This document shows positions 41,206 through 51,866 of a stretch of DNA of 64,000 nt, one piece after another. Source of the DNA: Chalara sp. BL73 (taxonomy: Eukaryota; Ascomycota; Leotiomycetes; Helotiales). The position numbers and the translations under genes are program-made. Position 1 is the stretch's first letter; the number at the start of each line of letters is the position of its first letter. The notes under the pieces are model-generated. The model worked only from the letters and a program-made list of their open reading frames with translations. It ran no database searches and had not been told where the DNA came from. The DNA lies in assembly GCA_918026815.1 (NCBI GenBank), contig CAKJVC010000053.1:1-64000 (forward strand). Direction: 5' to 3'.

Positions 41206-42863
41206 TTATTGAGGTATTTCCAGAGGTGGGTGGCCTACCTGAGGTACAAATGGTATAGACTCTCCGGAGATAGCAACGATTTTTACCGCGCCGGATGCTG
41301 TTGCTTCCTCTGATATATTGGATATGCCATCTTGTCGTTGCAGTTTGGAAGGCTGATATAGCGAATTGCTGTAGCTTTCAGGGAGGCGGAGGGCAGGGGA
41401 GAATAGTTCTTCCTCTTTGTCAAAATCGTCGGACACTGCACCAAGATCAGAGGCTATTATAACACGGGCTTTAGGGCCTTTTGCTGCGCGTCGCTGAAGT
41501 AACGCAACCCTGCCAGGTCCGAAATCTAGAATGTGACTTGCATCTGGGAAGTCGGACATATTGGGCCAGTCGACCTGTTGCGTTAATACCATTTCAGCTA
41601 GAGCCTTCGTCATATCACGAGGCTTTTCCACCCGTAGTGCCTTTCCGCTACAGCTGTGGTACATACTAATCCGATACCGACTCGCTGAGAACAGAGCCGA
41701 GGAGTTGAGGGTTTGAATGATTCGTTTTGCGGCATCTTGCAGATGTGGACTGTGGAACGGGGAGGAAATAGGCAGGAACCGGTATTGAATCAAAACGCCC
41801 TGTATTCCCACTTCGAGTTCCCGTAGTCGAAGGCAGAGTTCTTTTAGCGAAGCTGGCGGCCCTGATATTACCATATTATCTGGAGACCTTATCAGAGCCA
41901 AATATATACTGTCTTTTTCCGAAACCGCTCGATTAGTGTCGGTGATGAAGCCTTGGAGGCTCTCTTGGTCGAGTCCGCGTACATTAAGCATGGGGGATGG
42001 CTGGCCTTCTCCGGCTTGTATATAATCTCTCATTTCTGCCTGAGACTGGGAAAAGACTGGGACCGCAAAGTAGCTCTCAAGTCCGATGCGGAAGAGCAAT
42101 TCCATGGCTATGGCCACAGACTTGTAGTATTCCTCCCACGATCCAGAGGAGGCAATTACAGCTGCAACAATTATGCCCTGGCTATGACCTGCCATTCCTT
42201 GCAGGCAGTCTCGCATTCCCCATGGTGTCTTGCCTACCACCCTGCAAGTAACTGTGTAATGTGCGAAACTCAATAGTCCAATGACGGGAAAGCTGAGGGG
42301 AGCCATTGATACTAGATTGGGATTCGGCATAGTCTCTGGTCTCGTCAACCACTTCTTGACCTGTAACCCCCATCGTCAAAAAAAAAGAGTTCATTGCGGG
42401 ATGCGTGGATTCTTACATCAAATCCGGACTCCTCATGAAATCCTGAGGATTTTGGTGTAGAAGTGAGACTTTTCAAGGTATTTGATGCAGTATCGACAAC
42501 TTCTTCAATGAGAGAACCGTAGATAGAATACAGCTGACTTAGTTCTTTCAGGCATGACAGATTGCCTGCTCCTTGGCCACCAAATATGGCGTATAGCTTC
42601 GTCTTTCCTGTCTGTGCCGCCTCTAACAACGCCGGCCTGCCAGATACCTTCAGGGACCCAATCTTGCCAAGAGTAGTGTAATAGTCTGAAGAAGAGACAT
42701 GAGTCGTGTATGATTCCGGTACAGCATTTTGGAGACACCACGCACCTTTGAGGAATATTTGCTGCCGCGTCTCCTTTTCCATTCCATGCCCAACCGTACG
42801 AATCTCAGTCGGAGACAAGAACTGTCGCCCAAGGGTCTGAAACGCCGTTTTCAGCGTCTCCAT
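41206..42863 (-). CDS. Fatty acid synthase beta-type acyltransferase domain protein (probably truncated)
   Basis: Start is ATG 42863. Intron 42361-42416 (GTAAGA...TTACAG) joins ESGFDV to KKWLTRPETMPNPNLVSM; 533 aa in two exons. It has the features of the N-terminal acyltransferase of fungal FAS beta: KLYAIFGGQGAGNLSCLKEL, SFPVIGLLSFAHYTVTCRVV, the nucleophile motif GHSQGIIVAAVIA, PSPMLNVRGLDQESLQGFI, NMVISGPPASLKELCLRLRE, ISSPFHSPHLQDAAKRI (active-site His in FHSP) and ILDFGPGRVALL. Full FAS beta is about 2,000 residues; here the enoyl reductase, dehydratase and malonyl/palmitoyl transferase are all missing. It is either a remnant of a secondary-metabolism FAS or a stand-alone starter acyltransferase. 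No FAS alpha or polyketide ketosynthase lies in the window. Confidence 0.75.
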
Positions 42864-44982
42864 CGTGCCCTCTTGCCTTCCCGGATGATCTAAGAATGAA
42901 ATGGCAAGTCAAATCAGTTGATAAAACACTCTCTCATCACCTCTCAGACTCGTCGCAAGGAGCTGCTCCAAAAATGCTTCAACATGCGGAAACAAGGCAC
43001 GTCTCTCCTTTGTAGATAGTTTTATTACTACGTGGCATCATGATACGTGATCTCAAGGCCAATCTTGGAGTGAGAGCAAGATGTTTGAGAGTTGGAAGTC
43101 AGGCTGAGGCGAGGGGATGGAACGGTATGTGATTTAGGGCGATAGCGACGTGTCGCCTAGGGTCGGTGTGGTTACATGTATTGACGCCGATCTGGTTGAT
43201 CCCGCGTAACTGAAGATTGAGGCTGCTTCCGAGTACTCGACTTCTGGGGGCGATGTTGAGGCTGTCATCTTTGTATTAATATGCTTTTTTTTTGGAGGAT
43301 CGATGGGGTGGCAGCCTCTAAGCTGTCTCCGGCGTGTGAAAGTCTTCAGAATTGCTGGTTGAAAGTTAAGTCTCGATACTTCTAAGTTACCGGTGATATT
43401 CTAACACATCCAGTACTCCCATGGGATAGCACAGGAAAGCACAGGAAGGTAGAGCACTTGACCAAGCTGAAGTCAGGACAATTTTGTGTTCCGGACCTTG
43501 CTTAAAATACTTAAAGTGGAAGATCTATCACAAACGCATTCCTCTGACGAAACAATCTAGTGTCTGTTTATACTGAAGCTTTCGCACTTGAAATCGATGA
43601 GCTGGGCTATTACTCGATCCAAATTCACGGCTGTGGTACGTTACACGGTCCACCATCCTCAATTTTATAAAGGTTATCGCTTAGATCAAGGGGCAGACTT
43701 AACTTTATCTAGTTAGTTCGGGTTGGGCGTTGTATGCTGTGATATGATTTGGAGATAGGTAGCGGTCTTGTGGTTATACCACGTGGTCTTTCCGGTAAAG
43801 GTGAGCCATGTCTCGGTGATAGCAAGGAACTGTCTGAGATGATGCAAATTTATGTTGCTGACATTGCAAGACAGAGAGAACCAAAGCTCGATCCCATCTA
43901 TTTTGAAGGCCAATTTCTATCCTGTACACATATTTATACTTCAGGGCCATTACAAATAGTAAGAAGGGCTTATATATATTTGTGACCATTGTCTGGACCT
44001 GTCACTCTCAGGTGCTATACACATGTAAGGGTCTTACAAAAACGCGCAAATCGGCACACTATTGCAATTTCTCAACGCAGTGGTTCACTCCCTTCTGAAT
44101 TTTGATTTGATGTTAAAAAGTAAAGCAAGTCTGCGAAACCCAGTTTAGTGCAACACGCGAGAGTTTCATAATGTTACATATGCCACGTCCACAATGTGCG
44201 ACATAAATATATCAGGTCATGTGTTGTAAAATTCTCAGAAGCTTTCTTACTTCTCCGAGCTTCGTTTCTTTCTAATTATATTGCTCTCTTATTTGCTTAC
44301 TCATAGTACCCATAGATTACCACAGCCAATAGATACATACTCGGTTCCTGTGTGCGTAGTTGGAATAACTATCTCAGCTGACGTGAGCTCGCTCAGCCCG
44401 GAATCTCATCACTTGTGAGTAACGTGGTGTTTTGTTGGTAAGACCAACCGAGAAAGCCGCGGCTGATCCATGTCTACTGTATTTATCAAGCAACCATACA
44501 AAAGCCTCATCGTTATTAACCGGCATATTTGCACGCGCTTTGCCCTTACTCTGAATTACTTTTCTCCACTTATATTTCGAGCCTCAGGGGCTTTTCAAAC
44601 TAAATTTCTGAGCTAACCCGTACCAAAATGATCGGGTAATGATTGTCGATACCTACTTCTAAGCATCAAGTACGTCAAATGAGTTGTACAAGCTGCTTAC
44701 AAGTGCAACCAAATGGCCATTCTCGGCGTGAAATGATTGGAGATGGTACTTCTTGTGTCCCCCGAGAGACAGATATGCTGGACGTTGCTTCACCTTGACG
44801 CTAACATGAGGCGTAGTAATGATGAAAATTATTAGGGAGATCCGTTCCAACCTAAGTCTTTTGCTCATTGGATGCTAAAAAAAAGTTGTTGGAAAGTGCC
44901 ATCACGCTGGTGCAGAAGCAGGTGAACTGCAAAACCATACCAGAAGAGAACATCTAACATTCCAAAAAGACAGAGACACACA
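42864..44982. other. Intergenic region, no gene seen
   Basis: This 2.1-kb AT-rich spacer lies between the acyltransferase gene and the SLATT gene. Frames at 43713-43989 and 44659-44868 are short and have no motif. No repeat or RNA gene is recognised. Confidence 0.5.
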
Positions 44983-45657
44983 ATGCCGGAAAAAGTAGTA
45001 CCTCACAAGGGTGGATCAGTGAAGCCAGCGAAGGATGACGTGCACCCAAACCCAAAGGCTTCAGAGCAAATTAATGGAACTACACATCTTTACGCCGTCA
45101 GGACAATCAATGAATCAGAGCAGATCAGGCTCTGCAAAGCGCTTGGAGTCCTCTCACCTGACGAAGAAAAACTTTCTCCCATACTTTCCCTGAAAACTCT
45201 GCCTGACGGGCTCTATAAATCTATCCTCGTCTCTCGCCGGCGCAGCGAACGCAACTACTATGTCTGCACCCTGGTATACAGTACCTGCGTCGTCCTACAG
45301 GTGATTCTCGGAGCTGTTCTTACTGCGCTGGGCGCCTCCTCCACTGCCATTGCTTCTGGCATTCCCATAACCGTGCTCGCCGCCGCAAATACCGTCAATG
45401 CCGGCATAATTGCCCTCTTACACAACTCTGGATTGCCTGGGAGATTCAGGAATGACTGGAACGAGTTTAGAAAAGTAGAGATGCATGTTGTGGAGCTAGC
45501 GCACTCGGGAGTTTTGAGGGAGAGCGCAGGCATCGCCGAGGTGATCGAAGGGTGTTGGGCCATGTACAGGGACGCGTCTGATACGGTGTTGGGGAATAAA
45601 CCGGCGAGTTATATCGGGACGCCTCCAGCTGCGACGACGAATGAGAACGGACAGTAG
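44983..45657 (+). CDS. SLATT-domain two-TM effector protein (fungal type)
   Basis: ATG 44983 gives 224 aa in a single exon. The hydrophilic N-terminus (~85 residues) includes GLYKSILVSRRRSERNYYV. Two adjacent membrane helices follow: VYSTCVVLQVILGAVLTALG, then GIPITVLAAANTVNAGIIAL, with the family's ALG and AANTVNAG signatures. After them come HNSGLPGRFRNDWNEFR and an amphipathic helical region. This fits the fungal SLATT family (SMODS- and SLOG-associating two-TM effectors). In prokaryotes, relatives are predicted pore-forming effectors of nucleotide-signalling conflict systems; fungal function is not established. The neighbour on the right is the methyltransferase (convergent, 255 bp apart), so it marks the edge of the terpene cluster or is unrelated to it. 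Confidence 0.82.
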   Translation: MPEKVVPHKGGSVKPAKDDVHPNPKASEQINGTTHLYAVRTINESEQIRLCKALGVLSPDEEKLSPILSLKTLPDGLYKSILVSRRRSERNYYVCTLVYSTCVVLQVILGAVLTALGASSTAIASGIPITVLAAANTVNAGIIALLHNSGLPGRFRNDWNEFRKVEMHVVELAHSGVLRESAGIAEVIEGCWAMYRDASDTVLGNKPASYIGTPPAATTNENGQ

Positions 45658-45912
45658 CGTTGTGCTCGGCTGTTTGAGTTGAGCTTTGAAGCCACAAGTA
45701 GATTTGGCAGGAGTGGAGCTCGCTGTTTAGAAAGTTGAAGATGACTGATTATGAAGTCGGCTGTCTCGTAGATTTAATTGCAATTTTGGGCTATATTAGT
45801 TTTCATTTCTATAAGATTTCTATTGTTATTTTAAATCCTTTTCGCTAGAAATACATGTCTATTCAAAGTCAGTTTACACAGTGTCAAAACCCTCACACAA
45901 TGTCCAATTAAC

Positions 45913-47004
45913 TTACAGTACGGTGTAGAAACCTCTCTTCTCGGGCTCCTCCAGTAATTCCCTCTTGGCTTCCTTCTCTAACACATCCCACTCCGTCTCA
46001 GTCAAGGACGAGCTCTGATCCGCTCTCAACCTCTGGCCCATTCCATCCACGAGCCCAGCCATATCACGAGCATAATCCCCACCCACCCAGCTCTCCTCGT
46101 TCCCCTCCCTGTACAACTTCATTTTCACCGGTTGGTCCTCCACCTCCGCAAATCCGGCCTCACGCAGCTGCAATGGTAAGTCCAGCGCGGCATCCCACTT
46201 GATTCTGTGGGCAGCCATATACCTCTGCGCCATTTGGAACCAGCGAATCGCAGCGCTTGTTTCGCCTGTGCTCCCATCCTCAGCATTCATTTCCATGAGG
46301 CCCTCAAAGAGCTCGAGCCTGCCACCGGAAACCAGGTTCTGGAACGCCTTTCGCAGCAATGCTGGCCAGTCGCTGACCGCGGCCATGAGCATGCGCATAT
46401 AGATGAAATCATATCGGGCAAGGGAAGAATCTTCGGAATCTGCTTTCAATAAAGTTGAGTCATTACCTGCAGCCACGAGGCCATCCCATTCCCCGAAAAA
46501 GTCAGCTTTAACGAAGGTGCAATTATCTGGTACATTTTCGTCCTCGACAAAGCGTTCGGACGGTGGATTAAGGTCGATCCCCACAACGCGGGAAGTCGCG
46601 TGTGCACGGGCGAAGGCACGGGTCCAGATTCCAGTGCCACAACCCACATCTAGGGTACGTGGGGGCGAGAAGTTAGCGGGGAATGGCGTTCGATAAAGGC
46701 CACCAATGCGTGACGTAAAGATGGCGTGTTGGCCATCTAATGTGTTGAAAGAGTGAGTATAATGCGGTTGGGAGAAAGAAGCGAGGAGTGGAGCGGATGG
46801 CAATACCTAGACGGTTGGTTTCTACTTTTGACTGGGACATTCAGAGTTAGCATGAACGAAGTCTTCGGGGATAGCGGATCTAATTACCTTGCCCGGTAAT
46901 GGGTATGCTCTCTGCTTCTCCTCCCTGGTTGGGTATTGCTGATTAGCGAAGCTAATTCCAAAATATGGCGAGTCATGTGTCAGAAAAACTTACTCAAGAG
47001 CCAT
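45913..47004 (-). CDS. Class I SAM-dependent methyltransferase (LaeA-like fold)
   Basis: The correct start is ATG 47004, not the in-frame position near 46803, which lies inside an intron. Exons: 46994-47004, 46888-46924, 46807-46831 and 45913-46736; introns 46925-46993, 46832-46887 and 46737-46806, all GT-AG. The product is 298 aa. The N-terminus reads EEKQRAYPLPGKSKVETNRL then DGQHAIFTSRIGGLYRTPF. SAM motif I is LDVGCGTGIW (about 53-62), the acidic motif II is VGIDLNPP, and motif III lies in YDFIYMRMLMAAVSDWP. GGRLELFEG is the post-motif region. It could methylate a small molecule of the neighbouring terpene cluster, or be a regulatory LaeA relative. It is divergent from the GMC gene across ~800 bp that contains palindromic sites. 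Confidence 0.85.
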
Positions 47005-47174
47005 AATGTTCTCCGAAGCTCTTCTTAAGCAGCGCCTCGTATTTAGCGTTGTTGCGTTCTAGAAAGGGCTTGTAGCTCTACCAGACAGATTTGGGGTTTA
47101 TACCACTTCTGATAGTGTTTCACTTTTATCTCTCGGAAGGAATCAGGATGTAACCTTATATATCAACATAGAAT

Positions 47175-47184
47175 GCCTGCAGGC
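47175..47184. promoter_or_regulatory. Palindrome GCCTGCAGGC in the methyltransferase/GMC promoter
   Basis: This perfect 10-bp palindrome lies 171 bp upstream of the methyltransferase start. The same 10-mer occurs at 52807-52816, 157 bp upstream of the membrane protein beside the terpene synthase. A shared pathway-regulator site is possible but unproven. Confidence 0.3.
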
Positions 47185-47511
47185 GACACTAATGGGACCC
47201 ATAAAACAAATGCCAGCTTCCTAATTCGCCGTCCCGGTTACGGCCAATATTTCCGACTATGTATCATTCACATCCTGGACAATAAAAGCAGCAATGCCAA
47301 TAAAATTAGCTTTGTAGACATTTCTAGGATTCTGAATTAGACATGTATTGATTGTATTTTGATGGGATAGTCATTATGCAAAGCTATATGTAAATTATAG
47401 AATTAGAAGAAACATTTCCGTAATTCCATAATTCCATTGTACAGAGTCACGGGCTTAATACAACAAAAGTATAATCAAGTATCCCTAATAATAGTGATGT
47501 ATATGCGTTAT

Positions 47512-47533
47512 ATGCAGGTGAGATCACCTGCAT
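47512..47533. promoter_or_regulatory. 10-bp inverted repeat around GA, with CACCTGCA copies
   Basis: The sequence at 47512-47533 is a perfect inverted repeat, ATGCAGGTGA-GA-TCACCTGCAT. A further CACCTGCA follows about 10 bp on, near 47536-47543. It lies 268 bp upstream of the GMC start. The symmetry suggests a dimeric regulator-binding site in the shared promoter. Confidence 0.4.
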
Positions 47534-47800
47534 CCACCTGCATGTGGGTACTCATGTAAGTATTGGAAAAGAGCCAATTAATTATACAATAGCTAGGCAA
47601 CTTACCAATCAGTGCTCCCATGCTACCATTCCTACTAGCCTTTCCACGTTTTCGCCACGTTTCCCACGTGCTGCATGCTGCTACCTTTATCTTAATTTTT
47701 AGTTTCTGGGACGTCTATAGATTAACTCAATATCCGCCGGTTGCTGCTGACCAGAGTACACCAAGAGTCTTCATCTTGACATTCACCATATAACTCTGAT

Positions 47801-49839
47801 ATGAAGTTCATTTCCTCAGTCGCAGTTGCGGCGACTGTACTCGCTTCAACTATAACCGCCTTGGTTCCTCGCGAGAAATACCGACGTGATACTTCATATC
47901 AAGAGACTCTCACAAGTCAGAGTCTTATTGGGGATCACTTCGGTGCACCTGGTTTCCCAAAGACATTTGACTATGTAATTGTTGGCGGTGGAACTGCAGG
48001 AAACACATTGGCTAGGCGGCTTGCAGCAAACCCGAAGTTCAGTGTAGCCTTGATTGAGGCTGGTGGCTTCTATGAGACGGATAATGGGAATTTGACAGAG
48101 ATCCCAGCTAATGCAGTCTACTTCATAGACGCGCAGCCTGTCATACGGAATAACCTGATTGACTGGTATCAGTTCACAACGCCTCAAGCTGTCAGTATAT
48201 ACTCGAGACAATTTTCTGTCGTGCCTTGAAAGAGGTAGATTTCTATCACAGAACGCATGTGCTGACGGTTTTTCATGATATCTAGGGCTTTGGAGGACGC
48301 TCAGTACACTACACCTCTGGAAAAACACTGGGAGGTGGTAGTGCAAGGAACTTCCTCTGGTACATGAGAAGTGCTGCAGGCGCCTATCAAAAATGGGCAG
48401 ATGCTGTGGGTGACACAGCATATACCTTTGAAAGCTTAAAACCTTTCTTCCAGAAGTCCGTCCACTTCAACGCACCACAAAATTCGAGACGGCCTGCAAA
48501 CGCCTCGGCCGTGACCAACACAACAGCCTTTAGTAGTTCTGGAGGGCCACTTCAGGTCTCATATCCATACTGGGTGAATGCAATCTCATCCTGGTTCCAG
48601 AACTCGTTGCAAACTTTAGGCCTTAACGCAGTTAAAGGCTTCACTGATGGCAACATCCTCGGTTATGCATATATCTCGCAAACAAGCACAACCAACCAAG
48701 TGCGCAGCACATCCGAGTCTTCCTTTCTGCGGGAAGCCCTCCAAGAAACAAAAAATCTCTATATCTACAAGTCAACCACCGCCTCCAACATTGTGTTTAG
48801 CGGCACCAAGGCCACCGGTGTGACAGTCAATACTGCTGGGCAAGCCTACACCCTCTCCGCCAACAAGGAAGTCATTGTTTCGGCAGGCGCTTTCCGTTCC
48901 CCTCAACTCCTCTTGGTCTCTGGAATTGGCCCCTCTGCCACCCTTAGCGCCAATGGCATCACTCCTGTGAATACTCTCGCTGGCGTTGGCCAGAACCTGT
49001 GGGACCACATAGTCTTCGGTCCCGCGTATGCCGTTGGCCTCACCACGCACTCTCAGCTGTTAAGCAACCCTTCCTTTGCCGCCACGCAGGTAGACTTGTA
49101 CAACAATGCCCGCACAGGCATGTTTACCAATGTTGGCGGAGATTTTGTGGCTTTTGAGAAATTACCCTCCGGCGCCGTCAGCAATTCTACGCGCGCCGCG
49201 CTCGACACAACTTTTGGCGCTGACTGGCCTGATGTTGAGCTCTTGCCCTTCGACCTCAATCTAGTCTCGCTGACACCCGACGGCCGTAATTACGTCTCTT
49301 CACTTGCCGGTCTTATGTCCCCATTCTCCCGCGGCAACGTGACCATTAACAGCACGGACACGGCCGTAAATCCTATCGTAGATACAAACTGGCTTGCGGA
49401 TCCCCGCGACCAGGAAGTCGCCATCGCAGCATTCAAACGCGCCCGGGCGGTGTTCCAAACCCCCGAGATTCAGAAAGTCATTGTTGGCGGTGGAGAGTTC
49501 GCACCGGGAAGTGAGGTCACTAGTGACGCGGCTATTCTTGAGGTAATTAAGCAAAGCGCTACCACGATAAGCCACGCAGCAGGGACGTGCAAGATGGGGA
49601 AGGCGGACGATCCGTTAGCTGTAGTGGACAGCCATGCCAGAGTGTTCGGCGTGACTGGTTTGAGAGTTGTGGATGCGAGTACGTTTCCACTACTGCCGCC
49701 AGGACATCCACAGGCTACTGTTTGTAAGTGATTTCTGAGATGATGTGAAGTGACTGAGATGGATAAAATACTAATTTGTGGCATCATTTCAGATGCTTTG
49801 GCGGAGAAGATCGCAGCAGACATTCTATCGGGAAATTAA
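47801..49839 (+). CDS. Secreted GMC-family FAD oxidoreductase
   Basis: Start is ATG 47801. Introns 48191-48285 and 49724-49792 give three exons and 624 aa. A signal peptide is clear (MKFISSVAVAATVLASTITA). The FAD-binding Rossmann motif is YVIVGGGTAGNTLARRL at about 58-74, followed by VALIEAGG. The GMC signature is GKTLGGGSARNFLWYMR, and the second is GAFRSPQLLLVSGIGP. The catalytic His pair sits in TTISHAAGTCKMG and PPGHPQATVYAL. The family oxidises alcohols (aryl-alcohol oxidase, glucose oxidase, dehydrogenases) with O2 or quinone acceptors. It is convergent with the terpene synthase (376 bp apart) and divergent from the methyltransferase, so it is a candidate tailoring oxidase that may act in secretory compartments. 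Confidence 0.92.
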
Positions 49840-50215
49840 GAATGTAAGAAGCTTGGAAGAAAGGAGTAGAAAAAATATTAAAAAGGTGGATAAAGCCGGC
49901 GCGGTAAACTTTCATCCTATCTAATTAACGGGCATTTTTAGATCCCATTTGTTCTTTGACAATCCTGTCATTTTACTTTGAAGGAAATAGTCGCATTGGT
50001 CATGATAAATCTAATGTAAATATTCTCAATTCAACAGTACAAAAATCTACCAAGGTGACTAGCTGGCTAACGGCCATCTATGCTCTATAATCACAATTCT
50101 TTATATCTTGCACTTTCTTAGACAATACAAAACCACAAAACGTTGTATCTGAAGAAATATGTGTTCAAATGATGAAAAAGATTCCATAGTCCTCAAACTC
50201 GCGTATTCATTTGCT

Positions 50216-51866
50216 CTATATCATACTTGCAGGCTGCTTGCCCAGCACCAGCGTAATCGTGTCCAGATGCAGGTCCTGGTGTACTCCGTATCGGCCAGTA
50301 GACATACTATATTCAGGCGCGTAAAGTAAGCAAATAGCGCTCAAATCTTCAAGGGTAAGATAAAGAGGAAATAGTGGAGTGCAGATTGCGCTTAGAGGCG
50401 GCCAAGGAAAATCTTACCTCCAAGCTAGATTACCTGTACAATAGTATTTGCACCCCATCACAAACTCCTCTAACGCCTTTTTCGTCGCTTTGTCTTCTCC
50501 CGTGAACCGTGTCAAGAGGCGCTGCGCTGTGGCATCAAAGTCTCGGATTGTATAGTGGATTGTATCCATCACATATGAGACTGCCTTTTGTGTTGATCCA
50601 AGCTGCGTGAAGAGAATTGGGATTAAACTTTCGGCAGACCCTTGGTCCTAGAGTGGAGGAAGATTAGTAGAGTTTGCAGTATTTTGGGGGGTTTCCCGAC
50701 GAGACGTACAATTTCTTTCTTGACGGAAAGGAGATCGTTGACGCTGGGAATGTTAGCACCTTTCAGTCACGAATGTGGTAGACAGCGAGGCAAATGGAGG
50801 GTCTCTTACTTGCAGATATTAACGTTGGTAAGGTCCCACAGCGATTCGAAGTCTTTGTCATTTATGATATTTGATGGGAGGTCGGTACCATTGCAGTACC
50901 TGTAAGGGAATCTTAGCAGAGACAAAATACTATGGTAAGGTACCTACTCATTGACCGCAAGCACAACTCGCACCGCGCTGGTACCCAGACGGTACTCTGC
51001 GAATTCCTCGACAGTGACCAAATTCTCCTTAAGCCTTAGTCGCTGTTCTACTTCAGAGGTATTCATAAAGAAAATGAACTCCTGCATGAATCGCTTCCTT
51101 TGCTCTATGTATATCCCATTAGCGAAAATATCCCGTGCTCGAAGATATCTGGTATGTTACCAACACTATAGGAACCCCGTAGAGCATCTCCAATATAATC
51201 AAAACTATTGATTATTTCGTTATTGCTGGTGAGCAGCTTCTCCGACCCATCAAGGCCCAATCTATTTGATACGAACTTGAGGGTCTCCGCACGGTACCTC
51301 TGACCAAGCTCGAAGCTGCCCGCGATGCTTCCAACGTCTGAGTCAAGCTCTGCCAATTGTTATCAGTATAAATATATAGTTGTGTTTACTGAGGAAGAGA
51401 GACCGTCATCCCACATAAATAACTGATTCTGATGTTAGCAAAGCAGCGAAGCTCTGGAAAGCGGTTCGGCACTTACCCACAAAGATACATATGTAGCAAC
51501 GAGAAGTCTTTCATAGCTCGCACATGGCCACCAAGTTGCCCCGAAGAGCCCATAATCGCCGGCCTTGAGCTTGTGTAGTTTGGGGTGATTTGGAAAACGA
51601 CTTTTTTCAAGGCAGGTTAGTTTCGGTAACAACTTTTGACATCTGTCTAGACTATTCTGAATTACCTACCTTTGTAACATGAGATTCACATTTTTACGAG
51701 CGCGGTCAACATGAACATTTGTTTTAAAAGGCCATGCCTTGAAGGCAGAGTTGAGTCCATCAATTTTCAGGGTTGTGTTCTGTAATTCGGCCAGAACACG
51801 CTGACGATTCTTTTGCTTCAAAGCAAGGTCATGGCGAGATAACGGCACTGCTGTAATGGCAACCAT
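50216..51866 (-). CDS. Class I sesquiterpene-type terpene synthase
   Basis: The nine-exon model spans ATG 51866 to TAG 50216. Introns: 51601-51669, 51423-51476, 51350-51403, 51105-51160, 50900-50947, 50744-50809, 50648-50709 and 50307-50417. All are GT-AG, totalling 377 codons (376 aa), the usual size. The Asp-rich metal site LFMWDDELD (DDELD at 112-116) is assembled across introns 2 and 3. The NSE triad NDLLSVKKE (261-269) is assembled across intron 6. Upstream of it lie QRKRFMQEFIFFMN, LGTSAVRVVLAVNEY and DFESLWDLTNVNIC. The C-terminal signature CKYYCTGNLAWS is followed by MSTGRYGV. It should ionise and cyclise farnesyl diphosphate (or a close prenyl diphosphate) in the cytosol; the product cannot be inferred. 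It is the core enzyme of the putative cluster. Confidence 0.93.

Noticed and set aside
41206..42863. Polyketide synthase call
   Set aside because: No ketosynthase, ACP or other PKS domain is present. The acyltransferase motifs fit FAS beta better.
45913..46803. Single-exon 296-residue methyltransferase starting at 46803
   Set aside because: Its first codon is TTG and its first ~20 residues lie in a GT-AG intron (46737-46806). The spliced model from ATG 47004 restores the conserved N-terminus.
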